NCBI RefSeq assembly: GCF_014595955.1
Contig: NZ_JABVCF010000006.1
Span: 124,001-188,000 of the forward strand
DNA from: Pseudaminobacter soli (ex Zhang et al. 2022)
GTDB taxonomy: Bacteria; Pseudomonadota; Alphaproteobacteria; Rhizobiales; Rhizobiaceae
Length of the DNA: 64,000 nt
Reading direction: 5' to 3'
Under the pieces are notes generated by a model, which did not search any database, was not told the DNA's origin, and worked only from the letters and a program-made list of their open reading frames with translations. Position numbers and translations under genes: made by a program. The stretch's first letter is position 1. Every line of letters begins with the position of its first letter. Below are positions 8,090 through 16,641 of this stretch, piece by piece.

Positions 8090-10309
8090 CTACGCCCGTC
8101 TCTGAAGTTTTGGCATCGTCGCCTGGAATGCCTCGACAACGGCATCCACGAAGGCTTCATCGTTGATGTTGGCGCGCACGCGCTGGACGCGGCGCTGCGG
8201 CGACTGGCGCACTGTGCGCTCAATCGCCTCGAAGAGCGCATTGTCGGCCTCCGGGTCGTGGAACGCAGCGCCAGGGGCATCGAGCATCGATACCCCGCCT
8301 TCAGGCAGCAGGAAGCGCACCGGCCCGTTCATCTGGTTCAGCCGAGCGCCGATCCACTCACCGAAGGCGCGGTTCTCGTCGCGCGTGGTTCGCATCAGCG
8401 TCACGTTCGGATTGTGGACGACGAACTTGCGGCTCCTGAACTTTTCGGGGACACTTTCACGCGGCCCGAAATTGACCATATCGAGCGCACCGACCGAGCC
8501 CACATAAGGCAGGCTCGTGCGGATCGCCGCGCCGAACCGGTCCTGGTCGGACGGGAACACGCCACCGACGATCATGTCGGCGACCTCGGTGGTGGTCAGG
8601 TCGAGGAAGCCGGCCAGCAAGCGTGAATCGCCCAGGCTCTCCATGGCCCGCCCGCCGATGCCGGTGGCATGGAAGACGAGGCAGTCGTAGTCGGCCTCGA
8701 GCCGTTTCGTCACCGCCTGAACGGCAGGCGTGGTGACGCCGAACATGGTTATACCGACGGCCGGGCGCGCGAGCTTGCGCTTGGCTTCCCAGGCCTGCGC
8801 GTCCGGCAGTTGCGCCACCATGCCGGCCACGGCGTGCGCCGCATTGCCGAGCACCTGCTCGGTGATCGAATTCAGTCCCTGCACGTCGGCGACCGAATGG
8901 AACATCATGATGTCGGCCCCCCCTACATATTTGGCGACATCGCCGGCCGCGACCGTCGAGACCATCACCTTCGGGATGCCGACCGGCAGGACACGCATGC
9001 CGGCCGTGGCGAGCGTCGTGCCGCCCGAGCCACCAGCCGAGATGATACCGCCAAGACGTGGCTCGCGCTCGACCCAGCGGGCGAAGGCTTCGGCCATGGC
9101 CGCGACCGACCTGCCGCGATCGCCCGACATGACCTCCGACGCTCCGAGCGGATGCATGCTCGCCACCTGGATGGCCGGCACATCCACGCTGGACGGCTTG
9201 CCCGAGGTCGAGAGGTCGACGGTGCGGGTCGGGATGCCGAGCGACTTCAGCCGGTCGGCGATGAAGCGCAACTCCTTGCCCTTTGTGTCGAAGGTGCCGG
9301 CCACCAGCACGGTCCGCCCGATCCGCTCGGAGAAAGGAATAGCAAAGACCTTCTTGAGGTCGTTCTGCGGCACAGCCTTGTCGACCGCGGCCTGCCGCAT
9401 GGCCGTAACCGGCACGTTCCAGCGGTTGGGCAGTTGGGTCACGGGGCGATAGACGCCGTCGACCGGCTGGTCGCCCTGTCCGGCTTCGCTGCCGCCGCGT
9501 TCGATGCGGTAGACTTCGGCGAGCTGCTCCATGGCCTCCGCGGCAGCCGCCGGCGTGACGACCTCATCCTCGGAATGGCGGCCGACGCCGAGCAGCCGCT
9601 GCTGCAGGTCGCGGTCTGCGGCCAGCTCCTTGGCGTCCATGATGCGGTTGATACGGCCGTTGACCATGATCGCGATGCTGTCCGAGACCGCAGTCGCGAC
9701 GCCGATGTTCTGCTCGATGACGAGGATCGCCATCTCGCCTTCGTGGGCGAGCGTGACCAGCATCTGCTCGACCTGTTGGACGATGACGGGCGCCAGGCCC
9801 TCGGTCGGCTCGTCCATGACCAACAGCTTCGGATCGCTCAGCAGTGCCCGCGAAATCGCCAGCATCTGCTGCTCGCCGCCGGAAAGCTGCGAGCCGCCAT
9901 TGCTCCGGCGCTCCGCCAGCCGTGGGAACGTCTGATACACTCTCTCAACGGTCCAACTCGCGTCGCGGCGGCTGCCGGCTGCAAGGCGAAGGTGCTCGTC
10001 CACGCTCAGGCTCGGCCACACGCGCCGGCCCTGCGGCACATAGCCGACGCCGAGCCGGTGGATCTCGTGCGGCTCTAGCGAAGAAATCTCGCGGCCGTTC
10101 ACGCGGATCGAGCCGGAGCCCGCGCGCTTCAATCCCGCAATCGTGTTGCAGAGCGTCGTCTTGCCCATGCCGTTGCGGCCGACGATCGACAGCACGCCGC
10201 TTTCGAGCGTCAGCGACACGCCCTGGAGGGCATGGCTTTCGCCATAATAGACCTGCAGGTCGTCGATTCGCAGTACGGCTTTGCCGAAAGAGGTGGGGCG
10301 CTCAGCCAT
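8090..10309 (-). CDS. LivF-type ABC ATPase fused to UPF0261/Tm-1-like domain
   Basis: 739-residue fusion. Residues about 10-245 are a LivF-type ATP-binding subunit: Walker A GRNGMGKTT, signature LSGGEQQMLAISRALL, Walker B LLVMDEPTEGLAP. Residues about 320-715 match the UPF0261 (Tm-1-like ATP-binding) family: VLVAGTFDTKGKELRFIADRL, ISAGGSGGTTLATAGM, ADIMMFHSVADVQGLN, VFHATGIGGRAMESL and LLPEGGVSMLDAPG. The linker is about 75 residues. The frame is uninterrupted. ATG at 10309 is chosen because it overlaps the LivG stop by 8 nt and gives a normal LivF N-terminus; an in-frame start further upstream would lie inside livG. UPF0261 proteins are of uncertain function and usually stand beside a TIM-barrel PEP-hydrolase-like partner, which is absent here. 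The fusion ties the uncharacterised domain to this importer's substrate. Confidence 0.92.
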   Translation of the reverse strand: MAERPTSFGKAVLRIDDLQVYYGESHALQGVSLTLESGVLSIVGRNGMGKTTLCNTIAGLKRAGSGSIRVNGREISSLEPHEIHRLGVGYVPQGRRVWPSLSVDEHLRLAAGSRRDASWTVERVYQTFPRLAERRSNGGSQLSGGEQQMLAISRALLSDPKLLVMDEPTEGLAPVIVQQVEQMLVTLAHEGEMAILVIEQNIGVATAVSDSIAIMVNGRINRIMDAKELAADRDLQQRLLGVGRHSEDEVVTPAAAAEAMEQLAEVYRIERGGSEAGQGDQPVDGVYRPVTQLPNRWNVPVTAMRQAAVDKAVPQNDLKKVFAIPFSERIGRTVLVAGTFDTKGKELRFIADRLKSLGIPTRTVDLSTSGKPSSVDVPAIQVASMHPLGASEVMSGDRGRSVAAMAEAFARWVEREPRLGGIISAGGSGGTTLATAGMRVLPVGIPKVMVSTVAAGDVAKYVGGADIMMFHSVADVQGLNSITEQVLGNAAHAVAGMVAQLPDAQAWEAKRKLARPAVGITMFGVTTPAVQAVTKRLEADYDCLVFHATGIGGRAMESLGDSRLLAGFLDLTTTEVADMIVGGVFPSDQDRFGAAIRTSLPYVGSVGALDMVNFGPRESVPEKFRSRKFVVHNPNVTLMRTTRDENRAFGEWIGARLNQMNGPVRFLLPEGGVSMLDAPGAAFHDPEADNALFEAIERTVRQSPQRRVQRVRANINDEAFVDAVVEAFQATMPKLQRRA

Positions 10310-11087
10310 GCTTGCCCCCGAGATAGATCTCCTGCACCTCCGGGTCGGCTTCGATTTCCTGTGGCGTGCCCTCCTTGAACAGCCTGCCATTGTGCATCAT
10401 CGACACATGCTCGGAGACACGCAGCGCGACATCGAGATCGTGCTCGATGATGATGTAGCCGATGTGCTTCGGCAGCGCATTGAGGATGGCGACGAGATCG
10501 CGCCGCTCTGTAGGCGACAGGCCCGCGGCCGGCTCGTCGAACAGGATGAAGCGCGGCGCACCCGCAAGCGCCAGAGCGATCTCGAGCTGTCGCTGCTGGC
10601 CATGGGACAGCGTTGCGACAAGCGCGTCGCGGTCGCCCTCGAGATGCACGGCGTTCAGGATCGATTCCGCCTGGACCATGTTCACGTCGCCACTCGTGGG
10701 GCGGAGCACCGAGAAGCGCCGGCGCGACACGCCGCGGCAGGCCAGGAAGATCGAGTCGAGTACGGAGAGCCCCTTGAAGAGCTGCGAGATCTGGTAGGTG
10801 CGGCGCAGTCCGCGCCGGATCCGCTCATGCGGCGGCAGGTCGGTGATGTCCTCGCCGAAGAAGCGGATGCGCCCGGCGGTCGGCAGGAAGTCGCCGGTGA
10901 TGGCATTGAACAGGGTCGTCTTGCCGGCGCCGTTGGAGCCGAGGACCGCGCGCCGTTCGCCGGCCGCGATCCTCATATTGATGCCCGAAAGGGCCACCAG
11001 CGCACCGAAATGGCGTGCAATGCCCTCCAGTTCCAGCGCGTATGCGCCGGAGCCTTGCAGGCGGGATGCCACGGACACTTCGGACAC
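10302..11087 (-). CDS. Branched-chain amino-acid-type ABC transporter ATPase (LivG family)
   Basis: 261-residue ATP-binding subunit of a HAAT/Liv-type importer. Motifs: Walker A GSNGAGKTTLFNAITGDF, Q-loop region RRTYQISQLF, signature LSHGQQRQLEIALALAG, Walker B ILFDEPAAGLSP and H-loop IEHDLDVAL. The long Walker A to signature spacing and the LPPHER segment are typical of LivG rather than LivF. It lies between the binding-protein gene upstream and the LivF-UPF0261 fusion downstream, with an 8-nt overlap to the fusion. Liv-type importers carry amino acids, but also amides, urea and aromatic acids, and the catabolic neighbours (amidohydrolase, FAA hydrolase family) argue against simple leucine uptake. 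The start is not certain; later in-frame starts are possible. Confidence 0.94.
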   Translation of the reverse strand: MSEVSVASRLQGSGAYALELEGIARHFGALVALSGINMRIAAGERRAVLGSNGAGKTTLFNAITGDFLPTAGRIRFFGEDITDLPPHERIRRGLRRTYQISQLFKGLSVLDSIFLACRGVSRRRFSVLRPTSGDVNMVQAESILNAVHLEGDRDALVATLSHGQQRQLEIALALAGAPRFILFDEPAAGLSPTERRDLVAILNALPKHIGYIIIEHDLDVALRVSEHVSMMHNGRLFKEGTPQEIEADPEVQEIYLGGKHG

Positions 11088-11112
11088 CGGTAATTGCCTT
11101 ACGCTTCGGTCG

Positions 11113-12357
11113 TTACGGGCAGGATGGGTTGTCGCGGCCGACGACGCCGAGTTTCAGGAACTCCTCCTCCGGGATCCCGAGCGTCTGATTGACCTGCGGC
11201 ACAACCTTCACAAGCTTGTTGTAGAGATTACCGTCGGAGCCTTCCGCCACTTCCGTCAGGTAGATGTCGGCGATCGCGTTGCGGTTCTTGTCCAGCGAGA
11301 CCTTGCCGGTCGGCGTGTCGAAGGAGAGCTTCGACAGCGCCTCGCGCAGCTTGGCGCCGCCATCGGAGACATCCGCTCCCACCTGCTCCAGCGCCAGCAG
11401 CGTCGCCTTCATGTCGACATAGTAGCCATGGGCGAAGAGCGACGGCGACGGGAACGCGTTGGGCTGCTTCTTGTAGGCCTCGACGAACGCCTTCCACTCC
11501 GGCGCGTCGTTGGTGTCGGCGACCGGGCCAGCAGACGGGGTACCGATCACAACTTCGCGAATCTTGCCCTTCGATGTGAGCACGGTCTGGTCGACGGTGA
11601 TGGAGCCGCCGATCAGCGGCGCGCTGCCGCCGGCCTGCTGGTACTGCGTCAGGAAGTTCACGCCGTCCGCACCGCCGAGCGCGACATAGATGGCGTCGAC
11701 GTCATCGGGGATCGCCGCGATGACCGAGGAATAATCCTTGTTGCCGATCGGCACCCACGACTTGGACGGCACCGTGCCGCCTGCCTTGCAGAACTCGGCC
11801 ATGAAGCCGAAGACCTGGGTGTAGGGGAACGAGTAGTCCTCGGCGACGGTCGCGACCTTCTTGTAGCCCTTCTCGTTGTAGGCATAGGTGCCGAGTCCGG
11901 CCATCCACTGGGCGCCGTCGGTGGAGAAGCGGAAGAAGTTTTCCGCCGGGTCGCGCAGGGTCGTGTCCTGCGCAGCCGAGGTGCCATTGATGAAGGTCAC
12001 GTCCGGCTGCGTCTTGGCGTAGTCCTTGACCGCAATGCCCTCGTCGCCAGAGAGCGGGCCGACCAGCACCTTCACGCCATCCTGCTCGACCAGCTTGCGC
12101 GCGGCGCGCACGGCGCTGTCGGGCGAGGCGTCGGACGAACCCTTGACGATCTCGATCTTCTTGCCTGCCACCGTGCCGCCCACCTCTTCGATGGCCGTCA
12201 TGGCGCCGCGCTCGCCGTCTTCGCCGAGCACCGTGAAGGGGCCCTCGAAAGTCGCGAGAAGACCGATCTTGATCGAATCTTCCGCAAACGCGAGCGACGG
12301 AGCGGTGAGCCCGGTGGCAACCGCCAGCGCCAGAAGTGCCCGCCTGTGTATCCTCAT
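11113..12357 (-). CDS. ABC transporter periplasmic substrate-binding protein (LivK/Peripla_BP_6 type)
   Basis: 414-residue binding protein. The ATG at 12357 gives a classic Sec signal peptide (MRIHRRALLALAVATGLTAP, cleavage probably after LAFA). The mature part begins SIKIGLLATFEGPFTVLGED and contains the type I periplasmic fold features GDEGIAVKDYA and GTSAAQDTTLRDPAENFFRF. GGAGGAAG lies shortly upstream. It is the first component after livM/livH in the operon order and would deliver the ligand to the LivH-LivM channel. The ligand is not predictable from sequence; the operon's amidohydrolase and FAA-family genes suggest a carboxylate or amide compound. A 49-nt spacer separates it from livM. 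Confidence 0.93.
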   Translation of the reverse strand: MRIHRRALLALAVATGLTAPSLAFAEDSIKIGLLATFEGPFTVLGEDGERGAMTAIEEVGGTVAGKKIEIVKGSSDASPDSAVRAARKLVEQDGVKVLVGPLSGDEGIAVKDYAKTQPDVTFINGTSAAQDTTLRDPAENFFRFSTDGAQWMAGLGTYAYNEKGYKKVATVAEDYSFPYTQVFGFMAEFCKAGGTVPSKSWVPIGNKDYSSVIAAIPDDVDAIYVALGGADGVNFLTQYQQAGGSAPLIGGSITVDQTVLTSKGKIREVVIGTPSAGPVADTNDAPEWKAFVEAYKKQPNAFPSPSLFAHGYYVDMKATLLALEQVGADVSDGGAKLREALSKLSFDTPTGKVSLDKNRNAIADIYLTEVAEGSDGNLYNKLVKVVPQVNQTLGIPEEEFLKLGVVGRDNPSCP

Positions 12358-12406
12358 GATTTCTTCCTCCCTGTCATCAATGGACCAAACTGAAGCCGCC
12401 CTGCCC

Positions 12407-13435
12407 TCATCTGAGCGAGCGCAAGGATTCCTGGGCCAGATGTGGTTTGATCCTCCCCCACAACCCAAGAAGACCGTCCGGCGACACGAAAACGATCACC
12501 AGAAAGAACAGGCCGATCAGCGTGTTGAACCGCTCGGCGCCGACGATGTCGATGGCGAAAGTCTGCATCAGCACCACCACGATCGCGCCCAGGAACGGCC
12601 CGATCGGATGGCGCATGCCGCCGATCACGGCGATGATCAGAACGTTGATGGCGGCTGCGACATTGATGGTGCCGGGCGAGATGCGACCGTTGAACCAGAC
12701 CAGCAGGACGCCGGCGAGGCCGGCGATGACGCCGGCATAGAAATAGGCGACCACCTTGTGGGCGGTGACGTTGAAGCCCAGCGCCCGCATGCGGCGCGGG
12801 TTGTCGCGGACGGCCTGCAGCGTCAGCCCGTAGGTCGAGCGCGAGCCGTAGAGCACGGCCGCATAGGTGACGACCGCAAAGCCGAGGCAGAGATAGTAGA
12901 AAGGCAGCGGATCGCGCCAGGCGACACCCCAGAACTCCGGCGCGCGGATGCCGGTATAGCCGGGGAAGCCGTTGAACAGCGAATAGTTCTGCTGGGTGAA
13001 GTAGAAGAAGGCCGTCGCGATCGCGAGGGTGATCATGATCGTGTAGATGCCTTCGGTGCGGTTCGAGATGAGCCCGATCAGCGCCGAGGCGACTGCCCCG
13101 ATGAGCGTCGCAAACGGCACCACGATCCAGAACGGCCAGCCGAAGCCGTGCACGCCGGAATTGTTGAGCCCGAACACCGCCACCGTATAGCCGGCGATGC
13201 CTGCCACAGAGATCTGCGCCAGGCTGACCATGCCGCCATAGCCCGCAAGCAGCATCAGCGACAGCGCGATCATGCCGAGGATGAGCGAATAGGCCCCTAT
13301 CTGCGCCAGGAAGAAGTTCGACGCGACCGCCGGATAGAGGACCAGCAGCACCAGCAGCACGATGTTGCCCGCACCGATCTTCTCGATGACCGTTCCGGCG
13401 GAAACCGGCTGCTCGGTCGAGGCAAGGACCGTCAT
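12407..13435 (-). CDS. ABC transporter permease, LivM type
   Basis: 342-residue integral membrane permease with about 8-10 hydrophobic segments, starting GNIVLLVLLVLYPAVASNFF. The family-typical YGGMVSLAQISVAGIAGYT and the C-terminal VIGGMRHPIGPFLGAIVV are present; the loop YGSRSTYGLTLQAVRDNPRRMRALG holds the EAA-like contact with the ATPases. ATG at 13435 overlaps the LivH stop (ATGA), which fixes the start. It pairs with LivH to form the translocation pathway of the first Liv importer. The C-terminus is short (ending GRIKPHLAQESLRSLR), with no fused ATPase. Confidence 0.94.
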   Translation of the reverse strand: MTVLASTEQPVSAGTVIEKIGAGNIVLLVLLVLYPAVASNFFLAQIGAYSLILGMIALSLMLLAGYGGMVSLAQISVAGIAGYTVAVFGLNNSGVHGFGWPFWIVVPFATLIGAVASALIGLISNRTEGIYTIMITLAIATAFFYFTQQNYSLFNGFPGYTGIRAPEFWGVAWRDPLPFYYLCLGFAVVTYAAVLYGSRSTYGLTLQAVRDNPRRMRALGFNVTAHKVVAYFYAGVIAGLAGVLLVWFNGRISPGTINVAAAINVLIIAVIGGMRHPIGPFLGAIVVVLMQTFAIDIVGAERFNTLIGLFFLVIVFVSPDGLLGLWGRIKPHLAQESLRSLR

Positions 13436-14484
13436 CGCGCCTTCCCCATGATGCCCTGGGGACGCACCGCCAGCACCACCACCATGATGACGAAGGTGAG
13501 CACGATACCGTAGGTCGGGAAATAGACGAGGCCGATCTGCTCGGCGAGACCGATGAGAAGCGCGCCGATTGCCGCGCCGGTGATGGAACCCATGCCGCCG
13601 ACGATCACCACAACCAGCGAGGCGAGCAGGTATCGCACGTCCTCGCCCGGCGCCACCGACAGCGCCGAGCCGCCGACCACGCCGGCAAATCCGGCCAGGC
13701 CGGCGCCGATCGCGAAGACGATGGCAAAGACCGCATGCACGTTCACGCCGGAAGCCGAGAGCATGGCGCGATCGTCCACGCCGGCTCGGATCATCATGCC
13801 GACGCGGGTGCGGTTGAGCATCAGCCACAGCCCGATGCCGATCACGATCGCAACAGCCAGCACCACCAGTCGATAGAACGGATACCGCATGAAGACGGCT
13901 TCGCCGTTGGACTTCACGGCTGTCACGATCGGCATCGCCACCGCGCCGTCGAGCCAGGCGGGCGTGACGATCTGGTAGGTCGTGCCGGTCCAGACGGCAA
14001 GCATCAGGTCGGCTGCGACGATCGAAATGCCGATGGTGACCAGCGTCTGGCGCAGGTCGTCGCCCTCGAGCCGCCTAAACACGAAGACCTGCATGACCAG
14101 CCCGATCAGCGCCAGCACGATGAAGCCGGCCGCGACGCCGAGCAGCCAGTAGCCGGTGCGACTGGCCACCTCGTAGCCGATATAGGCGCCTAGCAGGTAA
14201 AGCGATCCGTGCGCCAGATTGACGTTGCGCATCAGGCCGAAGACCAGGGTGAAGCCGCTCGCCACCAGGAAGTAGAGGCCGGCCAGCGTCACACCGTTGA
14301 AGACGGCGCTGACGAAGGCCTTCTTGGAGATCAGGACCGCATTCAGCCAGTCCGGCCAGACGGCGAGGAACAGCCAGGCAAGCACGGCAGCCACGAGCAG
14401 CCAGAACAGGCCCCAGGCCTGCCGCCTCGTGATGCCTCCGCTCGACAGGTCGGCGGAAGTGCCTGGCCGTTCGAGAGCGCTCAT
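13432..14484 (-). CDS. ABC transporter permease, LivH type
   Basis: 350-residue permease. After a cytoplasmic leader of about 25 residues come hydrophobic segments including WGLFWLLVAAVLAWLFLAVW and the LivH hallmark FNGVTLAGLYFLVASGFTLV, then LMRNVNLAHGSLYLLGAYIG. The C-terminal half has VVGGMGSITGAAIGALLIG. About 50 residues longer at the N-terminus than a minimal LivH (about 290-300), carrying an extra membrane segment. The start at 14484 overlaps the stop of the amidohydrolase (ATGA), and its own stop overlaps the livM start, so three genes are translationally chained. Confidence 0.94.
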   Translation of the reverse strand: MSALERPGTSADLSSGGITRRQAWGLFWLLVAAVLAWLFLAVWPDWLNAVLISKKAFVSAVFNGVTLAGLYFLVASGFTLVFGLMRNVNLAHGSLYLLGAYIGYEVASRTGYWLLGVAAGFIVLALIGLVMQVFVFRRLEGDDLRQTLVTIGISIVAADLMLAVWTGTTYQIVTPAWLDGAVAMPIVTAVKSNGEAVFMRYPFYRLVVLAVAIVIGIGLWLMLNRTRVGMMIRAGVDDRAMLSASGVNVHAVFAIVFAIGAGLAGFAGVVGGSALSVAPGEDVRYLLASLVVVIVGGMGSITGAAIGALLIGLAEQIGLVYFPTYGIVLTFVIMVVVLAVRPQGIMGKAR

Positions 14485-15803
14485 GCAGTCAGCCGCCGGC
14501 GCTGCTCGTTCATGCGCGGCGCCTTGTGGAACTTGCCGTCCTTCATGATGGCAAGGATGCGATTCTTGTCCTGCAGGATCCGAACGTCGGAGACCGGATC
14601 GCCGTCGATGAGGAGCAGGTCGGCGAGAAAGCCTTCCTTGATCATGCCGAGCTCGTCGCCCATTTCCATGATCTGGCCGCCATACTTCGTGGCCGCCTGG
14701 ATCGCTTCCATGGGCGAGAAGCCGAGCAAATCGACGAAGGTCTGGATGTCCTTGGCGTTGGTGCCCTGCGGCGTCCAGGCGAAGCCATAGTCGCCGCCGA
14801 TGCAGATGCGGATGCCCCGCCGGTGCATCTTCTTCATCGTATCGATGCACATCTCGAGCTCGCGCTCATATTCCATCGAAAGCGCCGAGCCGGGTTTGAT
14901 GCCCCACTGTTCGGCGTAACGCGCGGTGTTGATGAGCCAGGCGATGCCGGGTGCGACGAAGTGCTTGTCTTTCACGGCCTCCAGCATGTCGAGCGCCTCC
15001 TCGTCGGCAAACGAGGCGTGATAGATGTTGCGGATGCCATGGCGGATGCACTGCTTGACCGAGTTGGACGAGCGGGCATGCGCGGACACCACCTTGTTGC
15101 GGCACCTAGCCTCGGAGACGGCCATCGCCACCTCCTCTTCCGACATTGGCGTCTCCTCGGCTCCCATGCCGGTGATCGCCTCGCCGGAGAGGTTCAGCTT
15201 GATGGAGTCGACACCGTACTTGATGAGCGTGCGCACCGTGCGCCGCACTTCCTCCGGACCCGACACGACGATGCCGAGGTTGAGGCCAGGATGCGGGATG
15301 TGCGACGGCGCGGAGTCGCCGAGCCCGCCGACGGTGGTGATCTCCGGGCCGGCTGCCGTATAGCGCGGACCGGGGAAGCGGCCCTGGTTGATGAACTTCT
15401 TGGCGACAACGTCGAGGCGCGGCTTGGCGGCGGCAGCGCCGCGGCCGGCCGTGAAGCCCGCGTCGAGCACGATCTTGGCCATCTCCATGGTGACGAGCAT
15501 GTGCTCCTCGACCTCCATGAAATTGATGGGGTCGACACCTGGCGCATTGTTCCAGGAAAGGTGGAGGTGCGCGTCAATCATGCCGGGCATAAGCGTCGCA
15601 CCCATGCCGTCGATCACGGTCGTTCCGCCATAGGTGCTCGACGACGTGCCGAAACGCGACGAGCCCCTGGTGATCTGCTTGATGCGATTGCCCTGGATCA
15701 GGACTTCGCCGGTATAGGGATAGTCGCCGGTGGCATCGAGGATGCGCACATTGGTGAACAGCGTGCCACCTGAGCCGTTTCCGCTCCAGCTATCGTCTGC
15801 CAT
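14481..15803 (-). CDS. Metal-dependent amidohydrolase family protein
   Basis: 440-residue amidohydrolase-superfamily enzyme (imidazolonepropionase/prolidase-like branch). Metal-site motifs are visible in order: HxH in MIDAHLHLSW, a lysine in SIKLNLSGEAI (likely carbamylated), histidine in VSAHARSSNSV, histidine in NIYHASFADEE and the catalytic aspartate in CIGGDYGFAW. The small beta-sandwich is split between the N-terminus (FTNVRILDATGDYPY) and C-terminus (IKEGFLADLLLIDGDP). Start at 15803 is supported by GGGAGGAAG upstream; an in-frame ATG 21 nt earlier is less likely. The gene overlaps livH, so substrate uptake and hydrolysis are co-expressed: it probably cleaves an amide, cyclic amide or related bond of the imported compound. 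Cytoplasmic, no signal peptide. Confidence 0.93.
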   Translation of the reverse strand: MADDSWSGNGSGGTLFTNVRILDATGDYPYTGEVLIQGNRIKQITRGSSRFGTSSSTYGGTTVIDGMGATLMPGMIDAHLHLSWNNAPGVDPINFMEVEEHMLVTMEMAKIVLDAGFTAGRGAAAAKPRLDVVAKKFINQGRFPGPRYTAAGPEITTVGGLGDSAPSHIPHPGLNLGIVVSGPEEVRRTVRTLIKYGVDSIKLNLSGEAITGMGAEETPMSEEEVAMAVSEARCRNKVVSAHARSSNSVKQCIRHGIRNIYHASFADEEALDMLEAVKDKHFVAPGIAWLINTARYAEQWGIKPGSALSMEYERELEMCIDTMKKMHRRGIRICIGGDYGFAWTPQGTNAKDIQTFVDLLGFSPMEAIQAATKYGGQIMEMGDELGMIKEGFLADLLLIDGDPVSDVRILQDKNRILAIMKDGKFHKAPRMNEQRRRLTA

Positions 15804-15855
15804 CTCTTCCTCCCAAAGTGGCAAGGGCGGTTTCCCGCGCCGGTGTCCTTCGTCC

Positions 15856-16641
15856 TCAGGTCACCCGGTCCGCGCGCCTCAAGAATTCAGTCAGTTTCTG
15901 ATTGCATTCGCGCGGATGCTCGATGGTAGCCCAATGGCCGCATCTGTCTATCGAAGACAGCACCGCGCCCTTGATCTTGTCGGCCATCGCCTGCGCCACG
16001 CTCAGCGGATTGACGACATCCGCGTCGCCCGTGACCAGCAGCGTCGGCGCACTGATCCGGCGCAAATCGACGGCGCTTGCCTTCGCCAGTGCCTCGCAGG
16101 TCCGGGCATAGGATTCCGGATCTTGCCGCGTGATCGACTCCCGAACGAAGGCAACGGCAGCCGGCGAGTTCTCCCGCGTATGAGCGGAAATCGCATTGGC
16201 GACGATCTGGTCGGCAATGTCGGACATGCTACCGGAGCGGGCGAGCTTGGTGCGGGCGGCGAGACCGGTCCTCGTCGCATCCGCCGGTTCGGCGAGCGCA
16301 CCGAACAGGCAAAGCGAAGCGACCAGTTGCGGCTCCCTTGCCGCAATCTGCTGGCAGACGATCGTACCCATCGAGTGACCGACGAAATGCGCCCGGGTCA
16401 CCCCTACCCCGTCCATGGCGCGGATCACCGCATCGCTCATCATCTCTATGGTGAGCGGATCGAGCGGGCGCGGCGAACGGCCGGAGCCGGGAAGGTCGAT
16501 GCGGATGACGCGATAGCCGGACAGCGCCTGCATCTGCGGCTGGAACATGTTGGAGGTTCCGCCGAGGCCGTGGATCATCACGACCGGAAAACCCTCTCCC
16601 GTCACCTCGACGACGGTCTGGCCGACCGTGACCGTGGTCAT
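15856..16641 (-). CDS. Alpha/beta hydrolase (PcaD-like)
   Basis: 261-residue alpha/beta hydrolase. Oxyanion-hole motif VVMIHGLGGTSNMF, nucleophile elbow VGHSMGTIVCQQI, acid segment LLVTGDADVVNP and catalytic histidine in CGHWATIEHP form a complete Ser-Asp-His triad. Its size and cap resemble 3-oxoadipate enol-lactonase and other small ester or lactone hydrolases. ATG at 16641 overlaps the stop of the FAA-family gene (ATGA), and a 52-nt gap precedes the amidohydrolase. A lactone or ester intermediate in the same pathway as its neighbours is the best guess. The exact substrate is unknown. Confidence 0.92.
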   Translation of the reverse strand: MTTVTVGQTVVEVTGEGFPVVMIHGLGGTSNMFQPQMQALSGYRVIRIDLPGSGRSPRPLDPLTIEMMSDAVIRAMDGVGVTRAHFVGHSMGTIVCQQIAAREPQLVASLCLFGALAEPADATRTGLAARTKLARSGSMSDIADQIVANAISAHTRENSPAAVAFVRESITRQDPESYARTCEALAKASAVDLRRISAPTLLVTGDADVVNPLSVAQAMADKIKGAVLSSIDRCGHWATIEHPRECNQKLTEFLRRADRVT

